Of a DNA stretch of 64,000 bases, positions 58,447 to 64,000 are shown piece by piece. Origin of the DNA: Neorhizobium galegae bv. officinalis (lineage in GTDB: Bacteria; Pseudomonadota; Alphaproteobacteria; Rhizobiales; Rhizobiaceae); the NCBI GenBank assembly GCA_000985875.1, contig CCRI01000012.1:1-64000 (forward strand). Reading direction: 5' to 3'. The notes under the pieces are model-generated. The model was not told the DNA's origin, did no database searches, and saw nothing but the letters and a program-made list of their open reading frames with translations. Each line of letters begins with the position of its first letter. Position 1 is the stretch's first letter. The translations under genes were made by a program, and so were the position numbers.

Positions 58447-58715
58447 TGAGCTTGACGAGCCCTTGCCTTCTCCAGCTTCTCGCGCATCATGTTCAGCACA
58501 TCCTCAGAGCTGTAATACACTCCCGTCCGTTTAGCTTCATCGCGGGCCTTGAGCCCTCTTGCAATGAATTCTGCCTGGGTCTTTCGATAATCGACCTGTC
58601 GCCTCAAGGACTCTTCCATGAAGGCTGAAAGCGTTTCGCCCTCTTTGAGCACGCTCTCTGCGGCTGCCCGCAGTTCCGGATCGACCCGCAGGGAAGGAAT
58701 GGTCGCCGTTTTCAT
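58443..58715 (-). CDS. Antitoxin of the betA-adjacent TA pair
   Basis: A 90-residue antitoxin with a ribbon-helix-helix-like N-terminus (KTATIPSLRVDPELRAAAESVL) followed by a helical, charged toxin-binding region (MREKLEKARARQAQ). ATG at 58715 gives the family start; upstream in-frame ATGs add poorly supported residues. A short palindrome (gcaattgc, 58734-58741) lies just upstream and may be the operator. Confidence 0.83.
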   Translation of the reverse strand: MKTATIPSLRVDPELRAAAESVLKEGETLSAFMEESLRRQVDYRKTQAEFIARGLKARDEAKRTGVYYSSEDVLNMMREKLEKARARQAQ

Positions 58716-58780
58716 GTCTTCACTCCATGCGTTGCAATTGCGATGCAGTGTGCTTGAGGTGTTGGAATTAATCAAGACGT

Positions 58781-59251
58781 CTACAAGAACCCGATCCATC
58801 TGCCGGCAATTACCGCGCTGATCCAAAGCACGATTGAGAGGACGGCGGAGATCCGAAGTGCTGTCGTCGGCGCATCGCCGGCGAGCACCGTCCGCCAGCC
58901 GGAATTGAAATGAACCACGGCGACGTTCAGAAGGCCGAGCGCCACCAAGCCGAGCTTGGCGAGGAAAGCCGGGTTGCGGGCATATTCCAGCGGCCGCACC
59001 GAGAACAGGCAGAAGCCGGTGACGATGGCAATCAGGACACCGGCCCCGGCGAGGCGTGACAGATATGGCGCGACCACGGCAAGCGGAACGACCGGGGCCA
59101 GGCCCAGCAGCCGGAGATCGAGTGCCAGGATGGCGCCGAACAGCATGCCGATGCCCAGGATATGCGCCGCGTTGACCAGGAGATAAAGCGTCGAAGACGT
59201 GACCAGCGCCCGCGCAAGCGGCGTTTCGGCAGCCATGGCCAGAAATTCCAT
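58781..59251 (-). CDS. Four-helix membrane protein, DUF2214/DUF6644-like
   Basis: A 156-residue inner-membrane protein with four hydrophobic segments, for example YLLVNAAHILGIGMLFGAIL, VLIAIVTGFCLFSV and ISAVLSIVLWISAVIAGRW. A His in AAHILGIG could bind a haem or metal, as in DUF2214-like proteins, but that is not established. It is the second gene after a small exported protein in the same direction. Confidence 0.75.
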   Translation of the reverse strand: MEFLAMAAETPLARALVTSSTLYLLVNAAHILGIGMLFGAILALDLRLLGLAPVVPLAVVAPYLSRLAGAGVLIAIVTGFCLFSVRPLEYARNPAFLAKLGLVALGLLNVAVVHFNSGWRTVLAGDAPTTALRISAVLSIVLWISAVIAGRWIGFL

Positions 59252-59258
59252 GCCCGCC

Positions 59259-59642
59259 TCAATTGGTCTTGATGCGTTCCGGATAGATGTCGAACGTCTT
59301 GCCGGAGACGACGATCCGCACCGCCTTCAGGCGTTTTTCACTGCGGTCTTCGGAGCGGTTGCCGGTCGCGGTGATCTGGTCACCGACCTTGGCCTGCCCT
59401 TCGACGAAGCCGGAGCGCTGGGTCTGATTGGGATTGCCGAGCTCGACGCGCCAGACGCCGTCGTCGGCCTTCACCTCAAGCGTCGGATGCGGCGGGGCAA
59501 AGGAAATCGACTGGATCGTGCCCTTGAGGTCTATCTGGTCGGCTTGCGCCCAGGACCAGCCGTGATGAGCAACGGCAGACCCGGCAAGCGCAACGGTCAT
59601 TGCGGCGCCGGCGAGAATACGGGTGATCGAAAGACGGGGCAT
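59259..59642 (-). CDS. DUF6152-like exported protein
   Basis: A 127-residue protein with a Sec signal (LAGAAMTVALAGSAVAHH) and a small beta domain (DLKGTIQSISFAPPHPTLEV, then GDQITATGNRSEDRSEKRLK). The sequence HHGWSWAQ after the cleavage site contains a pair of His and aromatic residues typical of this family. The function is unknown. It is adjacent to and probably co-transcribed with the membrane protein at 58781. The ATG at 59642 begins the signal peptide. Confidence 0.8.
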   Translation of the reverse strand: MPRLSITRILAGAAMTVALAGSAVAHHGWSWAQADQIDLKGTIQSISFAPPHPTLEVKADDGVWRVELGNPNQTQRSGFVEGQAKVGDQITATGNRSEDRSEKRLKAVRIVVSGKTFDIYPERIKTN

Positions 59643-59745
59643 GGCGGCTCTCCTCTGTTCCGGATCATGTGCCGGAAGATGTAGGCCGTCTGCGCAGATG
59701 GCCAGAGGTTTCACCGTTTCTTGAACGTCAGACCGCCATCAACGA

Positions 59746-61107
59746 TCAATTGGTCGCCATCAGCGCCAGGGCCCTGTCGACGATCAGGCGGTTGAGGGCG
59801 CGGTAGTCGCCGTCGAAATGGTGGCCGCCTTCGCGGGCGAGAACCTGGGTGCCGCGGATGTCCCTGACGGCCGGGCAGGCGGTGTCATTTTCCTTAAGCC
59901 CGTAAATGCACTGGATCTTGGACGGTTCGACCTCGTGAAGATCGTCGACCGGATCGCCGTATTTGCCGGTGCCCGTAAAACCGAGCCAGCCGGTTACGTC
60001 GATCTCGAAATCCGCCTGATGCGACAGCGCCAGGAGCGAGACGAGCGAAATCGCCTGCTTGTCGGCCTCCGGCAGCAGCCGGTAGGTGGCCGGCAGGACA
60101 TTGGCCCCGAAGGAATAACCGATCAGCAGGACGTTATCGACGTTCCAGCGCTTACGGTAGGAATTGATGATATGGGAAAGGTCGGCGGCGGTCTGTTCCG
60201 GGGTCCGCTCGCTCCAGAAATAGCGCAGCGCATCGACGCCGACGACCGGGATGCCCTCTTCCTTCAGATAGGCGCCGAGCTGCTGGTCGATGTCGCGCCA
60301 GCCGCCGTCGCCGGAATAGATGATCGCCATCATATTGTGTTTCGGCGTCGCATGGATCGGCACGATCGGCAGATTGAGCGGCGAAGCGGACTGGGCGAGC
60401 CGCCGGACGGTCGCCGATATATTCTCCAGCAGGGCCACATCAGCGCCCACCGCCGTTTCCCGGTACTCGATCGCGGGATGGGTATTTTTCAGATTTTCCG
60501 CGAGGATACGGCCCGCCGCGTCGGCCTCGGGGGTGAAGACGACCCGGACGGGATTGGGAAGATCGCCTTCGGTCAGGCCATAGATCGTGCCGCCGGGGGC
60601 CGGTGTCTTCGGCGCCGGGGTGCAGAGGACGGTCGACAGCGGGATGGCGTTCTGCGGGTCGATGGCAAGGGTCTCGGCGATCGTCGAATCCGGCGTCTGG
60701 GCGGCAATGGCCAGCGCCAGCATGCCGCCGTCACCAATGCCTGCCACGACCGGCGGGTGGTAGGTGGCGATATCGGCCGAGCGGTGCAGCTGGCGCGTCA
60801 CGTCCTCGATATCGGAAACCAGATAGAGGCAGTCATCCCGCTCCTCCTCCAACGCCGCATAATAGTCGCGAATGTCCACGCCGACCACCAGGGCGCCGTC
60901 CCTGACCAGCATCTCGGACGTCTGCTCCTCGCGGTCCGTCCAGCCCTCACCGCCCGAAAGCAGCACCACGACGCCGGTCGCCTTGCCTTCGGGGATGGAA
61001 ACCCGGTCGATCGGCAAGCTCCTGGCCTTCAGGGCCGGGTCGGAGACGATATTGACGATGGCAGCGACGAAGGTGATGCCTGCAAAAACGATCGGCAGAA
61101 CCTTCAT
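59746..61107 (-). CDS. acvB: AcvB/VirJ-family lysyl-phosphatidylglycerol hydrolase
   Basis: A 453-residue periplasmic protein with an N-terminal signal segment (VLPIVFAGITFVAAIVNIV) and two VirJ/alpha-beta-hydrolase-like halves. The nucleophile elbow is LLIGYSFGANVLP in the second half. In Agrobacterium, AcvB hydrolyses lysyl-phosphatidylglycerol made by LpiA/MprF, and the pair affects acid tolerance and virulence. The ATG at 61107 overlaps the upstream MprF-like stop by four bases, so the genes are translationally coupled. Confidence 0.9.
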   Translation of the reverse strand: MKVLPIVFAGITFVAAIVNIVSDPALKARSLPIDRVSIPEGKATGVVVLLSGGEGWTDREEQTSEMLVRDGALVVGVDIRDYYAALEEERDDCLYLVSDIEDVTRQLHRSADIATYHPPVVAGIGDGGMLALAIAAQTPDSTIAETLAIDPQNAIPLSTVLCTPAPKTPAPGGTIYGLTEGDLPNPVRVVFTPEADAAGRILAENLKNTHPAIEYRETAVGADVALLENISATVRRLAQSASPLNLPIVPIHATPKHNMMAIIYSGDGGWRDIDQQLGAYLKEEGIPVVGVDALRYFWSERTPEQTAADLSHIINSYRKRWNVDNVLLIGYSFGANVLPATYRLLPEADKQAISLVSLLALSHQADFEIDVTGWLGFTGTGKYGDPVDDLHEVEPSKIQCIYGLKENDTACPAVRDIRGTQVLAREGGHHFDGDYRALNRLIVDRALALMATN

Positions 61108-62423
61108 CTGCGAAGGATGCCCTTCAGCCCGCCGCCGATCAGCATCGTAACATCGACCAGTGAAACAACCGGCAGGCCACGGCCGGAGACGGCGATGTAG
61201 CGCGGCTGCCATTCCGGATCGAACTTGTCCTTGAACAACCTCACGCCACGGAAATTGTAGAAACGCTCGCCGTTCTGGAAGATGCGCTCGCCCACGTGGT
61301 TCCAGAGCGGCGCCTTGCTGTGGGTCGAAAGGCCGGCAAGTGGCGCCATGCCGAGGTTGAGGGTGCGAAAGCCTGCGGCCCTCAAATGCTCCATGATCCG
61401 CACGAACAGCAAGACCATCATGCCCTGATGAGCATTCGGCAGGTGGCGCATCAGGTCGATGCAGGCGTCCCCGGCGGAGCCGGTCGAAAGGACGTTGGCA
61501 AATGCGACGATCTTGCCCTCGATGCGGATGACGCCAACCGGGCCGGCTGCCACGTATTGAGGCTGGAAGGTTCCGAGCGAAAAGCCTTTTTCCGTCGCAT
61601 TCTGGGCGGTCAGCCAGGTCCGGGAGACGGACCGGAGTTCGTCGAGAACTGGGGGCACGTCATCCGCCTCGATCATCGAAAACTCAAGACCATCGCGAAC
61701 CGCGCGGTTGACCGCGCGCCGAAGCCTGATCCGGGTGCCACCCTTGAGGTCGAACTTTGTCAGGTCGACCACCGCCTGTTCGCCGAGCTTGTAGGGCTTC
61801 AACCCGGTTTCGACGGTGAACGGCAGGAAATCCGGGGAGACCTGATAGAAAACGGCGCGGCAGCCCGATTTGCGGGCATGTTCCATGAATTTCAGCGCCA
61901 GGCCGGACCATGCATCGACGGGGCCGATGGGATCGAACAGCGCCACCCAGGAACGGCCCTGCTGGGCGTACATGATGAACGCGTTGCCGCAATCGGAAAA
62001 AAGCAGCTTCTTGTCGCCGAGGCGTACGAGACCGGCGCTCGCATTCGGCTGGGTGGCGAGAATTTCGATGGCGCGGCTCATCTCGTGGCTCGCCGGCGGC
62101 TTGCGACAGCGCCGCGGGCGCCGCAGCCGGTTGGTGGCGAGCGTGCCGATCAGGAGCGTCAGTGCCAGACCGGTCGGTGCGTGGATATCGCTGTTCGACA
62201 GAAGCAGGCTCCAGCCGAGCCTCACCAGATTTTCCTCGAGGAAGATGCTCACCCCAAGGGCGATCACGAACAGAAGGAAACCGAAAGACAGAAGAATGCT
62301 CGCATCGGGAGTCAGGCGGTCGACCAGCACCCTCCCCATGGAGATGGCCGATTGTGCCGACTGTTTTGCCGGCGAGCCGGCGACCGGCTCGGAGGGGTCT
62401 TCGAGGTGGGCAATGTCTGCCAT
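61104..62423 (-). CDS. lpiA: Short MprF/LpiA-like phosphatidylglycerol lysyltransferase
   Basis: A 439-residue protein with two N-terminal membrane segments (ASILLSFGFLLFVIALGVSI and APTGLALTLLIGTLA) and a C-terminal DUF2156/LPG-synthase-type domain, including CGNAFIMYAQQGRSWVALFDP and LNLGMAPLAGL. The usual LpiA/MprF has about 850-870 residues with a large membrane flippase part that is absent here. Function as a lysyl-PG synthase is likely from the domain and the adjoining acvB. The start at 62423 is supported by an ATG after a purine-rich stretch. Confidence 0.8.
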   Translation of the reverse strand: MADIAHLEDPSEPVAGSPAKQSAQSAISMGRVLVDRLTPDASILLSFGFLLFVIALGVSIFLEENLVRLGWSLLLSNSDIHAPTGLALTLLIGTLATNRLRRPRRCRKPPASHEMSRAIEILATQPNASAGLVRLGDKKLLFSDCGNAFIMYAQQGRSWVALFDPIGPVDAWSGLALKFMEHARKSGCRAVFYQVSPDFLPFTVETGLKPYKLGEQAVVDLTKFDLKGGTRIRLRRAVNRAVRDGLEFSMIEADDVPPVLDELRSVSRTWLTAQNATEKGFSLGTFQPQYVAAGPVGVIRIEGKIVAFANVLSTGSAGDACIDLMRHLPNAHQGMMVLLFVRIMEHLRAAGFRTLNLGMAPLAGLSTHSKAPLWNHVGERIFQNGERFYNFRGVRLFKDKFDPEWQPRYIAVSGRGLPVVSLVDVTMLIGGGLKGILRR

Positions 62424-62656
62424 AGGTTATCCGTCACGGAAATAAGCGTTAGGCCTGCATTTCGTCAGAGCTTGCGCCCGTAAGGTTCTTACCTGTTCTG
62501 CGTCAATCAACAATTGACACATATCAATTTTGGAAAACTTTCCGTGATTAAGGTAAAAACGCCACGCATCAACGGCGCGTGCAATGCGATTTCCGTGGCA
62601 TCGCATATGCCACAGCGTGTACGGGCGGCCAAGATCCTCCTGAGGCTGCGGAAACG

Positions 62657-63694
62657 CTACTTGCGGAAAACCTTCCAGCGTGTCGGACGGAAGCGCGTTT
62701 CGCTGCCGAGCTCGATCGGCGCATGCAGCGGCACCTCCACCTCGACGTGATAGGGCGCGTGGCCTTCATTGGCGATGTCGATCTCGGCGATGCGGGTGCC
62801 GGCGAGGCGGCGGCAGGCGGTGACCTTGCCGAACAGCGCATCCGGCGCGTCGACAAGCGCCACGTCTTCCGGCCGGAAGAACAGTTCCCCTGCCCCGTCG
62901 CCCGCCTCCGCAATGCCGATCGGCTGGCCCTGGAAGAGCATGGTGCCCTCCCTCACCTCGACGGGGAGCTGCGAAGACTCGCCGATGAACGAGAAGACGA
63001 AGGGGGAACCCGGCCGGTCGTAGACGTCGTCGGCCGAGCCGACCTGCTCGATCTTGCCCTGGCTCATGACCACGACCCGGTCGGCGAGTTCCAGCGCCTC
63101 TTCCTGGTCATGGGTGACGAAGACGGTGGTGTGGCCGGTGCGGTCGTGGAATTCCCGCAGCCACCGGCGCAATTCCTTGCGTACCTTGGCGTCGAGAGCG
63201 CCAAAAGGTTCGTCGAGCAGCAGGATGCGCGGCTCGATCGCCATGGCGCGGGCAAGCGCGACACGCTGGCGCTGGCCGCCGGAGAGCTGGTTCGGATAAC
63301 GCTTTTCAAGGCCGCCCAGCTGGACCATGTCCAGGAGTTCGGAGACGCGGCGGCGGATTTCCGTCTTCGGCGGCCGGCTGGCGGCCGGCCGGACCTTGAG
63401 GCCGAAGCCGATATTCTCGGCGACCGTCATATGCCGGAACAGCGCATAATGCTGGAAGACGAAACCGACATTGCGCTCCTGCACCGAATGATGCGAGGCG
63501 TCCTGGTCGCCGAAGAAGATCTTTCCCGATGTCGGGAAATCGAGGCCGGCGATGAGGCGCAAGAGCGTCGTCTTGCCGGAGCCCGAGGGACCGAGCAGCG
63601 CGATCAGCTCGCCGGACGCGATGTTCAGCGAGACGTCGTTCAGCGCCGGAAACCGATCGAATTCCTTGCGGATATTGTTGATGGTGACTTCCAT
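62657..63694 (-). CDS. cysA: Sulfate/thiosulfate ABC transporter ATP-binding protein
   Basis: A 345-residue ABC ATPase of the CysA type. Walker A: GPSGSGKTTLLRLIAG; signature: LSGGQRQRVALARAM; Walker B: ILLLDEPFGALD; H-loop: VFVTHDQEEAL. The C-terminal TOBE-like region includes FFRPEDVALVDAPD. It energises sulfate import with CysT/CysW and a periplasmic binding protein. It follows cysW by 15 bases, so the two are in one operon on this strand. Confidence 0.93.
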   Translation of the reverse strand: MEVTINNIRKEFDRFPALNDVSLNIASGELIALLGPSGSGKTTLLRLIAGLDFPTSGKIFFGDQDASHHSVQERNVGFVFQHYALFRHMTVAENIGFGLKVRPAASRPPKTEIRRRVSELLDMVQLGGLEKRYPNQLSGGQRQRVALARAMAIEPRILLLDEPFGALDAKVRKELRRWLREFHDRTGHTTVFVTHDQEEALELADRVVVMSQGKIEQVGSADDVYDRPGSPFVFSFIGESSQLPVEVREGTMLFQGQPIGIAEAGDGAGELFFRPEDVALVDAPDALFGKVTACRRLAGTRIAEIDIANEGHAPYHVEVEVPLHAPIELGSETRFRPTRWKVFRK

Positions 63695-63709
63695 CTGGTC
63701 CTTGACCTT

Positions 63710-64000
63710 TCAATGCCTGCCGCCGGCAGCGCCGGCTCCGAACCGAAGTTCGAGAAGAGTTTTCAATGCAAGGGTGACGAGCGCCAGCAAGGCCAGCAGC
63801 GAGGCCACCGCGAAGGCCGCGACGAAGTTATACTCATTATAGAGTATCTCCACATGCAGCGGCATGGTGTTGGTGAGGCCGCGGATATGGCCCGAAACCA
63901 CCGAAACGGCGCCGAACTCGCCCATGGCGCGGGCATTGCAGAGGAGCACGCCGTAGAGCAGGCCCCATTTGATATTCGGCAGCGTCACGTACCAGAAGGT
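63710..64000 (-). CDS. cysW: Sulfate ABC transporter permease (CysW), N-terminus beyond window
   Basis: The last 96 residues of a membrane permease, open to the edge of the window. It contains FWYVTLPNIKWGLLYGVLL and NARAMGEFGAVSVVSG, the permease EAA-type loop, and C-terminal helices (FAVASLLALLALVTLAL). Adjacent to cysA, this identifies it as CysW of the sulfate/thiosulfate importer. It lacks the first four or five membrane segments, which lie outside the window. Confidence 0.9.
   Translation of the reverse strand, partial: TFWYVTLPNIKWGLLYGVLLCNARAMGEFGAVSVVSGHIRGLTNTMPLHVEILYNEYNFVAAFAVASLLALLALVTLALKTLLELRFGAGAAGGRH

Noticed and set aside
62595..62613. Hairpin gtggcat / atgccac after cysA as a terminator
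   Set aside because: The stem is only seven bases and is not followed by a T run on the minus strand, so a Rho-independent terminator is not supported.
1..64000. tRNA, rRNA, CRISPR, insertion sequence or prophage genes
   Set aside because: No transposase, integrase, capsid or Cas-like protein, and no regularly spaced direct repeats, were seen; the repeats found are palindromic intergenic elements.

Overview
The window is GC-rich, densely coding DNA from an alphaproteobacterium, most likely a member of the Rhizobiaceae (Rhizobium, Agrobacterium, Neorhizobium or Ensifer type). The grounds are family content and order: a choline-sulfatase / betaine aldehyde dehydrogenase / choline dehydrogenase run (betCBA), an lpiA-acvB type pair, a Rhizobium etli-type asparaginase, a DUF1127 peptide, a TIGR03808-type Tat-exported protein, and short palindromic intergenic repeats of the kind common in rhizobia. 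No transposase, integrase, phage gene, tRNA, rRNA or CRISPR array was seen, so it reads as ordinary chromosome with an unusually high load of toxin-antitoxin (TA) loci.

Layout. 1-4 kb: partial metallophosphoesterase, a broken antitoxin-toxin fusion, an NTF2-like protein, superoxide dismutase (sodB), a TauE/SafE exporter and a ParDE pair. 4-8 kb: aminotransferase, trans-aconitate methyltransferase, ChaC cyclotransferase and a glutathione transferase. 8-13 kb: a LysR regulator divergent from an MFS exporter, followed by two aldo/keto reductases. 13-19 kb: CorA, acylphosphatase, DUF2267/DUF2780-like protein, YihY/BrkB protein, HerA-like ATPase, an intact Phd-VapC pair and PhnA. 19-28 kb: an ABC-F ATPase behind a candidate leader peptide, DHFR-like reductases, an HxlR/SDR divergent pair, a DUF899-DUF1579-VOC operon divergent from a MarR regulator, ohr/ohrR and a phosphotransferase. 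28-38 kb: two paralogous L,D-transpeptidases, an Rrf2 regulator facing a flavin reductase, a Tat-exported hydrolase, a DNA ligase with its associated exonuclease, and an MFS pump with its MarR regulator. 38-52 kb: a second ParDE pair, two cyclic-di-GMP proteins, a beta-helix protein, two more glutathione transferases, LysR and DeoR regulators, asparaginase, small peptides, quinone oxidoreductase and an HdeD-like membrane protein. 52-64 kb: betCBA with one TA module inside it and another abutting its end, a short MprF-like lysyltransferase overlapping acvB, and the end of a sulfate ABC transporter (cysW, cysA).

Functional themes are redox and thiol defence (SodB, Ohr/OhrR, three GSTs, ChaC, CxxC flavoprotein), osmoprotection (choline-O-sulfate to glycine betaine), envelope remodelling (L,D-transpeptidases, lysyl-PG synthesis and hydrolysis) and DNA end repair. 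Many regulator-target pairs are divergent and carry clear inverted repeats between them.

The observations most worth following are: an in-frame fusion of a Phd antitoxin to the tail of a deleted PIN toxin, whose operator core and operator-to-start spacing match those of the intact VapBC locus 17 kb away; an uninterrupted leader peptide with a strong ribosome site and competing hairpins upstream of the ABC-F gene; a 24-codon ORF in a structured intergenic region next to the DUF1127 gene; TA modules packed into the bet genes; and an MprF-type protein lacking the usual large membrane domain.
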